64,000 bases of DNA, from assembly GCA_963995505.1 (NCBI GenBank), contig OZ023189.1, positions 2,059,155 to 2,123,154 of the forward strand, given 5' to 3'. This stretch comes from Hypericum androsaemum. Lineage: Eukaryota; Streptophyta; Magnoliopsida; Malpighiales; Hypericaceae. The notes under the pieces are model-generated. The model made no database searches. It was given only the letters and a program-made list of their open reading frames with translations, and was not told the origin of the DNA. Positions 35,657 through 48,583 of this stretch are shown here, one piece after another. The number at the start of each line of letters is the position of its first letter. The first letter of the stretch is position 1. Made by a program: the position numbers and the translations under genes.

Positions 35657-37165
35657 CACCTCCAAGAATTGAACCCTAGTGGAAATATAAAAAGTTGGTG
35701 TATCCAAACCAAAATAATAAAATAATAAAGTGGAAATATAAACTATAAAAAATACAAAACAAAGCAAGCGATCAAGTAGCATGTACACAAATAGCATGCC
35801 CACTTGCCAATAACTTCATTTTTGAGGGCCAATCTTTTTTAGCGTGCACTTTGCACTAAATTTTGATCATAAATTTCGAAAACAAATGAACATTTTAATC
35901 ATATATTTTCCTTAAAAACTGAATGCTATATGTCTTTCCGAAAAAGGAAAAAAAAATTATTTTTGAAGAAAAACTGATCAATTCCACCAAAAAAAAAGAA
36001 AAACTGATCAAAGTAAATCAAACGAAATAAACTAATTAATAAATGAAAGGCAGAAATATTTTTCAGGTCAAAAAAGTAAATTAGTATCTTAAAAAAAAGT
36101 AAATTCATTAATTACGTTATTTGATATTTAAAAAGGCCAAAAAATGAAAAAAAATTATAACAGTTCACAATATGACGTGATATACACAATTGTTAGAATG
36201 TTACCATGAGACAATTTTGTGATGTATATTATAACATCCACTTTTCTCTCTTAGATTTTATTGAAACACGTGTATATGACAACTAACATGAAGTTACTAA
36301 AAATTTTCAAAACACAAGTTAAAAAAAAAATAATAAGACATTTTTTGTGCCAAATGACATATAATTTTATGATACAAGGCGTAGAAATTTGATAAAAGTG
36401 GAGGGTTCAATTCTAACCAAGTTATAACTTGGCGTAAAGATTATTTATATAAAAGAACACTCCCTGTGCCAAAAGGCTATAATCCGTCAAAGCCATTTTT
36501 CTGGATTCATATTAACAGAACGATTATTTCAATGATATCTTTTATATTCGCAAGACTTAAAACTCATGATCTTTTAAATAAGGTTAAAAAACATTAGGTC
36601 TAATAGCACAATGCGTACAAGAATTGACGGAATTCTATAGTTCAATTTTTTGCGGGTGTAATTATTGGCGTAAAAATTTATCAATACAAAATTCCTAGCC
36701 ACTTTCACCGGTAACCCCATCAAAGCCTTTTAGTACCTTTAACGTCTTCCAAAAGCATTAATGCCATCAAAACTAAGGGGAAAGGCCAAAGACCATGAAA
36801 AGCCAGCAAGTAAGGAAAAAGTGGGTCAGGAAAGCTCAGCTGGAACCAAGCGAGAAGAAGCTCACTGGTTTAAGGTCTTTTCTTTCCTGTTGTCAAAAAG
36901 GGCTTCCCACGTTGAAGATAAATTGCTTGCTGACTAGACTACCTTCTGCCCAGCCAAAAAGTTGTTGGTGCCGCATGTAATAATTAATTTCTTATCCACC
37001 AATCATTTTGTAAAAATCATAAAATGCCTTATGACTTTTAAAAGAGTACTTAATAATTTACCAATTTTCCATCAAGCACTAATTTGGTGTCTACGTTAAA
37101 ATCTATATGGAGGCTAGAAATGTTGTGATATGTTTCAAATTCTTATTTAGTTATTTACTATTGTA
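35657..37165. other. AT-rich intergenic DNA
   Basis: No gene is seen. There are many A-runs, and a tandem AAAACTGATCAA phrase near 35970-36010. Confidence 0.5.
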
Positions 37166-37169
37166 TATG

Positions 37170-37560
37170 AGTTCTAATGAGGTGAGAATTTAATTTTCTG
37201 TATGGCATATTAGAGCTAGTCTCTCTATAAATAGGAGGGCACAGTTTAGGGATTGTTCTGGGTTAGAACAAGAGATGCAATAGTATAAGCAGAGAGAAAG
37301 GCTAAAGGCAGGTCACCTCGCCATAGTCTATGTATCTTTGTACTCCGCATATCATAGTAAAATATCTTGTCAACCCCGTGGATGTAGGCCAATTGATCGA
37401 ACTATATATATAGCGTGTCCTCGTTGTTCCTATGATTCTTATATCTCTTTGTTGTTAATAAAGGTGTATCAAACCACTTTTGCTGCCTCTAAAGTCAGGT
37501 TGCCTTGCTGTGGTTCATTCTAGCAGCTGTCAGTGCATCCCCGTGCCTCCCTGGTGGCTT
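37170..37560 (+). repeat. LTR-like fragment (probable Copia)
   Basis: A TATA motif (CTATAAATAGGAG near 37223) is followed by a leader containing CCCCGTGGATGTAGGCCAATTGATCGAAC. That phrase type recurs in the R-U5 region of many plant Copia LTRs. No gag-pol, primer site or second LTR is recognised nearby, so boundaries are only approximate. Confidence 0.4.
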
Positions 37561-38094
37561 AGTTTGGAAAACCTTAACCAAAAGTAAACAGATCGAGTGA
37601 AAGTTAGTGTTTGGCTAATTTATGGGCTTTAAGTAACTTCGGAGTGCTGTATGCAGGTGTGAAGATTGGGCAGGTTTGATGGGCATGGAGACTTTATTCG
37701 TCTGAGTTGAGGTTGACCAGATTAAGGTCATGTTAACACATATTGGTTCATGTCAGATTGATTCACAGTTGCAGATCGGTCATGAGATTTGGTTCAAGGT
37801 AGAAGATGTCTAGGTAGTTGAACCAAATCTTACTAGACATAGAGTTCAGACCCAATAAGAATAGTGAGTAAGTATCTCTGAAGACTCATTGTTCCACGAG
37901 ATTTGATCAAGTCTGTTTTGAGTTCCTAGATGATTTGAACCAAGAGGTGGATCCTATAGAGACCTTGAGCATAGCTTGGAAATAGTACTTGTTGACGAGG
38001 TGTAGATGCCGTGTAGATTTACTGTAGGTGCAGTTAGACACAGATTTTATGCCAATGTTGTACAGAGATAGCTAGTATTATTTGGCACATATTG
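37561..38094. other. Intergenic DNA, possibly transposon-derived
   Basis: No coding potential is recognised. Short repeated phrases such as AACCAAATCTTACTAGACAT appear among unique sequence. It leads into the tandem repeats that follow. Confidence 0.4.
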
Positions 38095-38277
38095 GACGCA
38101 AATGCAGATTGGGAGCAGTGCAGTTTAACACAGATTGACATAGATGCTTATTTAGCATAGTACAGTTTGGCGCAAACTTGACGTAGATACAGATTTGGCG
38201 TAATGCAATTTGGCACAAATATGGCCCATTGCACAGATTTAGTGTAGTGCGGTTTAGCACATATTGGTTACAAGTAT
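38095..38277. repeat. 43-bp tandem repeat, about 4.2 copies
   Basis: Units start at 38095, 38138, 38180 and 38223 and have the pattern GCACAAATTTGACGTAGAT... then GTAGTGCAGTTTG. Unit lengths are 43, 42, 43 and 44 bases, followed by an 11-base partial unit. Identity between units is moderate. The minus-strand frame across it shows a repeated Cys/Ile/Leu-rich phrase and is not a gene. Confidence 0.75.
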
Positions 38278-38354
38278 CAGTTTACTTACATATTTTGAAG
38301 TTGAATACCAGGTTGTCCACGAGGATGAATGAGTGAGGTACAATAATTTCAATA

Positions 38355-38600
38355 TTCGTGTCTACGAAGGTGATCACGAGAAAGTGATATAAAGTCCAGA
38401 AGCTGGTGCAGTATGTAATAAATCCTAGATTGGTGTCTAGTAAGATGATCACGAGGAAGTGATATAAGTCTAGAAGTCGGTGCAGTATGCAATAATTTTA
38501 AAATTAGTTTTCCAACAAGGTGTTTACAATGAAGTGATGTAAGGCCAGAGAGGTTTCACTAGGAGGTGATGAAAAGTCAGGTAGGCGTTCACAAGAACGT
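38355..38600. repeat. Degenerate tandem repeat, about 75-bp unit
   Basis: Variants of TGATCACGAGGAAGTGATATAAGTC, followed by GAAGTCGGTGCAGTATGCAATAA, occur near 38370, 38448 and, more diverged, 38520 and 38590. Together with the 43-bp array it suggests a rapidly evolving LTR or satellite-like block. Confidence 0.55.
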
Positions 38601-40053
38601 GATATAAATTCTGGAAGTTGATGCCATTTTTCTCCTGTTTTGACCGAGTTAGGCCAGTGACCACATGAATGTGGAGATTTCTTATAGAGGTAGAGTAGCG
38701 AAGTTTGGTTGAGAGAGTATGGCATTGAGAAGTAGGTTGCATAAATACAAATCTTTCCTGTCGTGCTGGTTCATTTGGTATGAAGATCCATGGTAAGTAG
38801 ATACTTGTGGAAGAAAATGAGAGTTCTATTTTTTGTTTTTGTGCCTTGTAGGACATATGATTCACATTGTATGTCTTATAGAAGCAGAAATGGTACCCAC
38901 TATGCCCCACGGGATTCCAATAGTCGTAACTCTGGAGTTTTGATCTTGTTTGTTCTACTTTCTATATTTGTGCTTTGAATTTTGTTTGTGACTGCATTGT
39001 CGATATTTCAATGTGTTATTCATGTGATTATTAGAGGAAATCAATGACTTACTAAATTGTGTAATCTCATCAAAATGTGTGATTTTAGATGCGCCAATGA
39101 AGAACAAAGAATGAGAGCTAGAGGCTGAAGCATGCATCTTTAGGCATTTATTTCAATTAGAAAATTTAATGATATTTTATTTTTATTCGGAGATTGTAAT
39201 GAATAATAAATTTGATTATTTGTTTTTCAAGAAATAAATGAGCTGTATAGAGTATTTACTCCCTGACGATCAACATGCTTACTCTAACCAAAATACGATG
39301 CTTGTTTTAGATTTGCTGATGACGAACCGGGAATGATGTAAAAGCTATCAATTCCGCGAGTCCAAGTCAATTCTTACACTCTCACCGTCCCTATAAACCC
39401 AAGACACGCTACGAGGCCTAGAAAAGGTGTATGAAGATCTCGTACATGGACAGACCATGCGAAATTGTAGAAACCGAATTCAAAGATTATAGACAATCAT
39501 TCAAAGATCATACATAATTATTCAAAACTATACAGAATCATGTAATACCAAATATGATAGAATCACAAAGAATAATAACGAGTAAAATAGAATCCACACA
39601 ACGACAACACACAATAACGAAATTAACTGACCATAACGAAATCAATATAGAATCTAAGTCAAACAAATACAAAACTAACTTAACATTCCTAAGATTCAAA
39701 ATTCTTAAAGTTGGCTTATGGACATAGTCTTCGATACCTCTCGAGTGCTTTTGGTTTCCAGAATTCGAGAGTCATGAACAATAAATATAGTCCACCTTAA
39801 TGTTTGGTGTGAAAATAGGCCACAGAATTTTCTGTAACGTCTAATCTTTTCTTCACGGGACAAGAAAAGTGTCCTGGGTCAAGAACTTAATAACATTAAT
39901 GTTCCAACATTATCTTTCTTCGATTCCCTTATTTCCTTCTTTCTCTCTCCTAAATTCCCTTCTTCTAATGATTCTTTATCTCTAACTCTTTGTAAATCGT
40001 CTCTCTTCACCAAACAACGGTCACCACCATAACACGAAGGAAAATTGGTTGTC
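38601..40053. other. Intergenic DNA
   Basis: No gene recognised on either strand. Frames at 38524-38910 (-) and 39879-40310 (-) have no domain, and the latter runs into the Copia-A LTR. Confidence 0.45.
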
Positions 40054-40076
40054 TTCAATGTTGGGATGGCAAAAAA

Positions 40077-41097
40077 TGTTGTTTGTAGGAGGTGGTGTAC
40101 TTGATTAGGATCTGTAATAGTCGAGGCAAGAGTTGGACACTTTTTTCGTAAGACGAGATTGCCCCCATATTCAGTACTTACGGACTGCGGCAATCGTCCC
40201 CAAGATACAATGACTAGGCTGCTTCCGAGTTCGTAGTACAATGATTCTCGAAGCTTCGGGCGAACCTTGGATATTCGGAACTTTCTTGAGCGAGAGGGAG
40301 AGAAGAACAACTATTGCTAATGAATGGTTATGCAATGAGTTATGGGGTTGGTTTGTAAATAAGGGGGGAAGGGCCTATTTATAGGCATGGATGGCTGGAA
40401 TCCGAATGGTTGCCAGGCACTTCCGAGGGGGCACCATGCTCTCACATTTCTGGAAGCCGAGGCACCCTTTCGGCCACCAGTTTTCTGGATGCCCGTAGGT
40501 ATCTCTTCAGGGCTCCTGGATGGCTGATGGTGTCTCTTCGGCCACAGGCCTTCCAGGCACTCCTCGTGCCTCTTCGGTGGCAATCTGGAAGCCTCCAGTA
40601 CGTTCTAGTTTCTGGACGCACGCTGGTGGCCCTTCATCCGTCGGGCCAGCTCGTATCCCTTCTCGGGCTACCTCGCACGCAGCTCGTAGCTCTCCCAGAA
40701 TCTGGAAAAAGTCTTAAGGCTCCTCTAGCTCCTCGCAACGATGCGCACGTGCGAAGTGCCAAGTGCGCCACAAAATGCCCATTGCGACCTGCATCCAATG
40801 CGTCATGGGCACACGCATACGCACGTGTGCGAGCAGGAGCGTGTGCTCGTGCTCGTACTCAGATGGTGCTTCGCACCATCCTCGCAGGCAGCCTCGGTCA
40901 GCTCTTCAGGTGGAACATTTAATATTACACCAGCTTGGAGCTTCTCCTTATAAACAGGAAAAAATCCCTAGCTATTTCCGATGTGGTAATGGTTCTTTCA
41001 TCCTTAGCTTGGGCTTTCCAGCTTGGGCTTTTCAACACGGGCCTTCCAGCTTGGGCCAAATACATTAAATAAGTATTTATTCTAACAATCCCCCACA
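40077..41097 (-). repeat. 3' LTR of Copia-A
   Basis: It starts TGTTGTTTGTAGGAGG on the + strand and ends TATTTATTCTAACA. The adjacent ATCCCCCACATGA is the purine tract on the minus strand. It carries GTAAGACGAGATTG near 40148. Confidence 0.85.
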
Positions 41098-41633
41098 TGA
41101 ATGATGGTTAATGTATGCTGACACTTTTAAGAAAGGTTCCAACGAAATATCCTTGCATCGAGATAGGTAGCTCACGACTTTGAACCTTCTCTAGTAAGAT
41201 GTTATCGGATTTACCTGCTGCTCAGTGAACGCGGTATTTTGAACTAGTCAGCTTTTTTATGTAAACCAAGAAAATAACATTTACACAATGATATCTCTAA
41301 TATCTTTTAGTTCTCACGTTGTGTCCGTTTTAGCCATGGACCTTATCTTGGATTCATAAGTATTTTTCCTGTTGAAGCGGCCTCACTTCACACTTATATA
41401 GATGATCTCCTATCAGGAGTATCCTGCCATACTCCACCTTTTTTTGGTATAGGAATCATTAAAAGCGTAGGCGCTTATCCTTACCACACCTCTGCAGGTT
41501 CACACTTGGGCAGCTTCTGAGAATAGGATGGGTTCCAAGTAATCGTCTGAACCATCCATAACTTAGTTGTCTCATTGAACCAAATTCATGGGATCTCCAC
41601 TCATCATGGTTGAGTTACCACTATGAATGTCCT

Positions 41634-44600
41634 TTAATGTGTGGGTTTTAACCCCATTCTCCTTACTGCGTTATACATTTGATCTCTGTTGATTCTTTTC
41701 GTCAAAGAATTAGCTATGTTGTCCTTGGACTTCACATAATAAATGGTTATTACTCCACTTGAGATCAATTGTCTAACGGTGTTATATCTCCTACGGATGT
41801 GTCGAGACTTTCCATTGTACATGGTACTTTGTGCTCTTCCGATTGCAGACATGCTATCATAATGTATCAATACAGGGGGCACAGGCTTGTTCCAATATGG
41901 AATATCCTCTAGGAAGTTTCTGAGCCATTCAGCTTCTTCTCCAGCTTTATCTAGTGCTATAAACTCTGACTCCATGGTGGATCGAGCTATGCACGTTTGT
42001 TTAGAGGATTTCCAGGACACAGCTCCACTAGTAGATTTGAGTGTCCGATATCCAATTTGCATCACTGTATCCTTTCAATACAGCTAGATACCTAGTATAA
42101 AGTATGCCATGGTTCATGGTATATTTCATATACTTTAGAACCCTTTCCAGAGCTAGCCAATGGTCTGGTTCTGGATTGCTCGTGAATCTACTAAGCTTGC
42201 TAACTGAGTATGTAATATCAGGGCATGTACAATTTGTCAAGTACATCAGGCTCCCAATGATTCTTGCATACTTTATTTGAGATATTGCGTCCTCTCTATT
42301 TTTAGCTAAGTGTAGACTCAGGTCTACCGGAGTCTTAGCCGGAGGTTTGTCAAAAGCATCAAATTTTTTGAGTATATTCTCAACGTCGTGAGATTGTGAT
42401 AAGACAATTCCTTTAATCGTCATAGAGATTTTAATCCCTAGTATGACGTCAGCTAGACCCATATCTTTCATGTCAAAGTTGTTCTTTAACATGTTCTTAG
42501 TTTTTACGATAAGATCATTATTACTTCCCGTGATTAGCGTATCATCTACATACAGACATACAATCATGTAAGTATCAGGTGTGCCTTTAATGTATACACA
42601 TTTATCACACTCATTGATTTTAAAGCCATTTGACATCATTGTTCTGTCACATTTCTCATGCCATTGTTTCGGCGCTTATTTCAGCCCGTACAGTGACTTG
42701 ACCAGTTTGCATACTTTATGTTCTTGTCCGGGGACATCATACCCTTCAGGTTGTTCCATATATATTTCCTCTTCCAGTTCTCCATTTAGGAAAGCTATTT
42801 TTGCATCAATTTGATGTATCTCGAGGTTATAGAGTGCTGCGACAGCTATGAGCACTCTAATAGATGTGATTATGGTGACCGGCGAATACGTGTCAAAGAA
42901 ATCATATCCTTCCTTCTGTTTGAACCCTTTAGCTACCAACCGAGCTTTGTACTTGTCGATTGATCCATCAGCTTTGTATTTCCTTTTAAGAATCCACTTG
43001 CAACCTAAAAGTTTGCTACCTGGTGGGAGATCCACGATTTCTCACGTGTGGTTTTGCATGATAGACTCTATTTCACTATTGATAGCTTCTTTCCAGAGAG
43101 GAGCATCCGGACTAGATAATATCTCTTGAATTATCCCTAGTTCATTTTCTAACATGTAATTTAGAAAATCTGGACCAAACGACTTGGCTATTTTGGTCCT
43201 CTTACTCCGTCTAGGTTCTTCAGCACCTTGATCAGAGCCTTGTGTAGCTTCATAACTTATTTTGTTTGAGCTTACTTCTTTTATTTCCTTTTTAGGAAAG
43301 ATATTCTCAAAGAATGTTATTCCTTGATTCCATGACCATTCCCTCGTTGATTTCAGAGTTTTCAGACTTGTGCACTAGAAATTGGTAGGAACTACTGTTG
43401 TAAGCATATCCGATAAAAATGGAATCAACGGTCTTAAGTCCTATTCTCACCCTTTTAGGCTAAGATATTTCTACCTTAGTTATGCACCCCCACACTTTAA
43501 GGTAACCGTAGGAAGGCTTTCTCCCTTTCCATAATTCATATAGAGTTTTGTCCCTTTTCTTGTGTGGCAATTTGTTTAGAATATGATTAGCTGAGAGCAC
43601 AACTTCCCCCCACACGTTCTGAGTTAAGCCCGAGCTAATCAACATAGCGTTCATCATCTCCTTAAAAGTTTGATTCTTGCGTTCAGCTACGCCATTTGAT
43701 TGAGGTGAGTATGAAGTAGTTGTCTGATAAATAATGCCATGTTGTTCGCAGAATTCTTCAAATGGAGCTACATATTCTCCCCCTCTATCACTTTAAATCA
43801 TTCTGATTTTAGTGCTAAGTTGATTTTCAACCTCATTCTTATAACTCTTGAAAGCTTCTAGAGCTTCGTCTTTTCCTTTCAAGGTGTACATAACAGTACC
43901 TTGTGCAATCATCAATAAATGTGATGAAATACTTTTTTCACCTCTAGTTTGCAATTGTTTCATATCGCATTTATCGGTATGAATTAACTCTAAAGGTGTA
44001 GTACTTCTTTTCACTGAATGAAAAGGTGCTTTGGTCATTTTTGTCTCTACACATACTTTACATTTATTGTTTGGGTCAAACTTCATTTTAGGCAATAAAT
44101 TTAAACTTACTAACTTTCTTAGTGAGCTCAAATTTACGTGTCCTAATCTATCATGCCATAAGTTAGAACACTCAGCCAAGTAAGAAGAATTGATAACTTT
44201 ATTAGGCCCTTCAAAGGCGCGTTTCACTGTTATTACATTCATCTTAAAGAGCCCCCTTTTGAGGTTATCCTTTCCTACAAAGACACCAGCCTTGGTCAGA
44301 ACAAATCTATCAGCCTCAAACACTAGCTTCATCCCAGCTTTGCTTAATAGTGAGCCGGATACTAAGTTCTTACGAATGTCTGGGACATGTAGTACATCAT
44401 TGAGGGTCAGCTCTTTTTCGGAGGTCAGCTTTAGTACCACCTGGCCTAATCCGACTACGGGTGAAGTCGCGGAGTTACCCATAAACAACTTTCGTCCGTT
44501 GATCAGAATGTAGGTCAAAAATATCTCCTTGTCTGAACAGATGTATCGGGTTGCCCCTATGTCAATGAACTACTCTCTTCGGTTATCCGCCAGATTTGCT

Positions 44601-45496
44601 TCAAACACCACGGCAGATATGTGTAGCTCAGATAAGTCTTCGGCCAGATTAGCCTTCTCTCGATCGTCCTTCTTTGGCAAGCGATAATCTTTGGCCATGT
44701 GATTGGACTTGTCGTAGTTGAAGCAATTGCCCTTGATTTTCTTAGCCTTCTTTTGCTTTGGCTCTTGGGTCTCCTACTTGTTCCCGGGCTTCTTCTTCTT
44801 CTTGCTGGTACCACCTTCAGTGAGATGTACCTTAGCCTCGGAGTTGAACCTGCCGGTCTTGACTTCAGACTTTCAGTTGTCTTCCTCGATCCTTAGTCTC
44901 ACGATCAGGTCTTTTAGCCCTATGTCCTTCCTCTTATACTTGAGGTAGTTCTTGAAGTCCTTTTACAGAGGGGGTAGCTTCTCGATTAGAGCAGCCACCT
45001 GGAAGGATTCGCTGAGTTGCATGCCTTCGGCGTGAATCTCGTGTAGAATCAGCTGCAGCTTTTGCACTTGGTCTATGACCTTCTTGGAGTCCACCATCTG
45101 GAAGTCTAGGAACCTTCCGACGATGAATTTCTTCATCCTGGCATTCTCTGTTTTGTACTTCTACTTCAGGGAGTCCCACAATTCTTTCGCAGTCTTTGTA
45201 CCTGCATAGACATTGTAAAGGGCATCATCTAAGCCATTCAGGACATAGTTACGACATGGGAAGTCGTTGTGACTCCATGCATCGAGGGCATTGATCTTCT
45301 GTGGATCAACCTCATTTTCTGCCAACTTCGGAGCCTTTTCCTTCAAGAATCGGACCAGGTTGAGCGTCGTCAGGTAGAACAGCATCTTCTGTTGCCACCT
45401 CTTGAACTCGGTACCATGGAACTTGGCTGGCCTTTCGGCGTGGATAGTTCTCGGGATCAATGACACAGGTGTTAGTGCAGAGCTTGTTAATGCTAT
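41634..45496 (-). pseudogene. Copia-A gag-pol remains
   Basis: Domains follow the same order as in Copia-D: gag at 45161-45496, with the start ATG changed to ATA; a knuckle near 44690 with lost Cys residues (CFNYDKSNHMAKDY); a protease region near 44560; and pre-integrase and integrase at 43460-44518. Reverse transcriptase follows at 42600-43035 ([25 protein letters not shown] at about 42540), then RNase H at 41634-42500 ([19 protein letters not shown]). At least six in-frame stops or frameshifts break it. The YVDD motif and the Thr after it are intact here, unlike Copia-D. It is non-functional. Confidence 0.88.
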
Positions 45497-45509
45497 CTTC
45501 AAGTACACT

Positions 45510-45602
45510 AATCTCGTCTTATGATTATTGTTTGTCGGAGGTGGTGTACTTGATTAGGATCTTACGGGTGTTAGTTGGACTCTTTTTTTGTAAGACGAGA
45601 TT
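45510..45602 (-). other. Complementary pair spanning the LTR edge of Copia-A
   Basis: AATCTCGTCTTA (45510-45521, leader side) and TAAGACGAGATT (45591-45602, inside the LTR) are perfect complements enclosing 69 bases. This reproduces the arrangement in Copia-D. The LTR edge is at 45526. Confidence 0.65.
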
Positions 45603-46448
45603 GCCTTGTATTCAGTGTTTATAGGCTGAGGCAATCGTCCCCAAGATACAACGACTAGGCTGCTTCCGAGTTTGTAGCACAACGATTCTCGAAGCTTCGG
45701 GTGAACCTTGGATATTCAAAACTTTCTTGAGAGAGAGGGAGAGAAGAACAACTATTGCTAATGAATGCTTATGCAATGAGTTATGGGGTTGATTTGCAAA
45801 TGAGGGGGGAAGGGCCTATTTATAGGCAAGGATGGCTGGAATCTGAATGGCTGCAAGGCACTTTCGAGGGGGCACCATGCTCTCACATTTCTAGGAGCCG
45901 AGACACCCTTTTGGCCACAAGTTTTCTGGATGCCCGTAGATGTCTCTTTAGGGCTCCTGGATGCCTGCTAGTGTCTCTTCGGCCACAGGCCTTCCAGGCA
46001 CTCCTCGTGCCTCTTCGGTGGCAATCTGGAAGTACGCTGATGGCCCTTCATTTGTCGAGCCAGCTCGCATCCCTTTGCGAGCTACCTCGCATGCAGCTCG
46101 TAGCTCTCCCAGAATCTGGCAAAAGTCTTAAGGCTCCTCCAGCTCCTCGCGATGAAGCGCACGTGCGAAGTGCCAAGTGCGCCATAAAGCGCCCATTGCG
46201 ACCTGCGTCCTGCGTCCAATGCGCCCTGCGCACACGCACACGCTCGTGCTCGTGCTCGGATGGTAGCCTTGGTCAGCTCTTCAGGTGGAACATTTAATAT
46301 TACACCAGCTTGGAGCTTCTCCTTATAATCAGGAAAAAATCCCTTGCGATTTTTGATGTGGTAATGGTTCTCCCATCCTCAGCTTGGGCTTTTCATCTCG
46401 GGCCTTCCAGCTTGGGCCAAATGCATTAAATAAGCATTTATTCTAACA
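45526..46448 (-). repeat. 5' LTR of Copia-A
   Basis: It matches 40077-41097 with several deletions (about 100 bp shorter) and begins TATTG where the partner has TGTTG. The CACACGCACACGCTCGTGCTCG tract near 46230 parallels the Copia-D LTR microsatellite. Confidence 0.85.
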
Positions 46449-46501
46449 AGAAATTGAGAGAGGGCTAGCGCCCGCCAACCTCCTAGCGAACGCTAGGGGA
46501 G

Positions 46502-48103
46502 TGAAAGGAAGGATTTTCACCCCTCTTGCAATAAAGAGTAAGTACGGGATTGTCGTCCCACAAGGACTAAGCTAGGCCACAAATTCGACTTTACCACTAG
46601 TTTAGGACAATAATAAATGGAGGTGTCAATTCCAAACACGAATTGGTTACTACAATGACTAAATACACGAAGATGTAAACAATAAAGGAAAGAGTGGGTT
46701 TGGTGCCAACGACTACTAAATAACCAAATGGTATATGGGGTTTATTAAGTTCGTGTTATGGTCCGGATGTTCCTTAAGCAACTAATCAACGCTCTCGCGA
46801 CAAACTAGTCTAAATCGATTCTTAACTAGACTTAGATGAACTAACCACGCTCTCGCGAAAAATTAGCCATCTAATCTAACTAATCACCAACTATAATCAC
46901 CATCCTTTGGACAACTAGTCACCTAAGGTGATCTCTCATCAATAGGCAACTAGTTAACTAGTTAAATGGTCCGTCAATTCTAACCCCTCTCGACGATTAA
47001 CATTAACTTAGTTCATAATCAAGGTGATCAATCAAGATTAAGAATTAAACACATTAACTAGTTCACAAACTTTAACATATTAACCCCACAAAACCATTGG
47101 CTAAATAGATGCCATCAAGGCACCTAACCCACAAATGAACTACTCACACATGTTTATCATACAACTCAACTCATCCATTGAAAAAAGCAAGCAAAACAAG
47201 AACATTAAAAGATAGAGTAGAGAGAGCTCAAAATGGTCTTCAAGCTTCCAATCTTCTTCCTTCAAGTTCCCTTCACAAGCTTCAACAATGGCTTCCTCTC
47301 CTAGCTTCTTCTTGGCCACGTTTTTCTCTAAGTTCTTCAAGGGGAAGGGCCACATTTTTCCTCCTCTCCTTCTCTTCTCATCAGCCACGGAATTGGTCCA
47401 AGAGGGAGAGAAAGAGGAGTCCTTGAATGTGGAGAATTGGTAGAGGTGTTGGTGGGAGAGAAAGTGAAGTATATTGGGAGACAAGTTGGCTCCAATCATG
47501 GAAGTGGAGCACTAATGTCTAAAGTTGTTGCTAGTGGAATCAAAGGAAGGGATTTAGATTAGGTTTTGGCTTAAGGAGTGCCAGCCACGAAATTCACTAT
47601 TCATGCCCAAGAATGGGCCCAAAACAAATCCTAAACTTTGGCCCACTCGTCAGATTTGTTGGCAGATTCGAAGGTCAACTTTAGACGCGATTTTCCTCCC
47701 ACTTGCACTCCGAATTTGAAGAAGTCCATGAAGACAAAGTTGTCCGGATGTCTTCTTTCCAATGCCACCTTGCTTGTCTCCATTGGACTTCAGATGAGAA
47801 AGTTATCGATATTTGAGTCACAAGGGGTCAGTTTTGCTCCACGTTCTCTTGGGTCTCGTAAAACGCCAATCGCCCCGGCTGATCCGATCACCTATGACGC
47901 GTCCCTAGGCAGTTGAACGTCCACCATGACCGTACCAAGACTCCTATCAAGAAAGAATCACAATAAAAATCACAAGACTATACTAAAATGAACATAACAC
48001 ATAATACGAGACAATGATATCAAATGACGAACAAACATACTAGAAACAATAGAAAATCAATACTAAAACATACATAGATGATAGAGTGTTTACACACTCA
48101 TCA
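46502..48103 (-). repeat. 3' (left) LTR of the Gypsy element
   Basis: It is almost identical to 57574-59179, with isolated substitutions and one short gap near 47744. It contains the sequence that gives mirrored open frames at 47140-47499, which are not genes. Confidence 0.92.
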
Positions 48104-48583
48104 GGAAGTTACAGTTTTTATGGTCTAGCGACCACAAGGAGGCTAGCGTTTGCTAGGGTATACTGGCAACCATTTTTTATTTGGCTCGTACTCCTATTTT
48201 AGACTCCTAGGTCGACCTAGATAGGTTTCTTGGCTCATACCGTAAGCAAAGGTTGTACAGTTTTAAGATGATGGAGGGCTCAGATTTGAACCAACACATC
48301 AATAGTTTTAATCAACTAGTGAGTGATTTGATTAGGGTTGATGTGAAGTTCGAGGATGAAGACAAGGCAGTGTTGTTGCTGAATTCAGGAGAAGGGCTGG
48401 TTGTGAGGGGTAGCCATAGTCGTAGAAAAGAAAAAGATGGAAGAGAATCCAAGTCAGCATCAAGGAGGTTCAAATAAAATTGCTTCGAGTGCAGAGAAAA
48501 GGGGCACATGAAGAAAGATTGTCCAAGAAGAACTCGGGACCACGAGAAAAGGATTAGTATACATGATATGATCTCATACTCGG
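48104..48583 (+). repeat. Duplicated Copia-B segment inside the Gypsy element
   Basis: This 480-bp block matches 59180-59659 in length and nearly base for base. It contains the Copia-B LTR piece, the gag phrase KMMEGSDLNQHIN and a zinc knuckle CFECREKGHMKKDC. Similarity ends abruptly at 48583/59659 (CATACTCGG), after which the left side is Gypsy internal DNA and the right side continues into Copia-B protease. Confidence 0.92.

Larger units (their letters stand above)
40077..46448 (-). mobile_element. Copia-A: decayed Copia nested in the Copia-B 5' LTR
   Basis: LTRs are 40077-41097 and 45526-46448. Flanking bases AAAAA (40072-40076) and AGAAA (46449-46453) are a near-perfect 5-bp target duplication. 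Removing the element rejoins GGGATGGC with AGAAATTGAGAG, which matches the intact Copia-B 3' LTR. At 6372 bp it has almost the same length as Copia-D, and the encoded proteins are clearly the same family. Confidence 0.88.

Noticed and set aside
47140..47499. 119-codon minus-strand frame repeated at 58212-58571
   Set aside because: It lies within the Gypsy LTRs, which explains the duplication. No domain is recognised.
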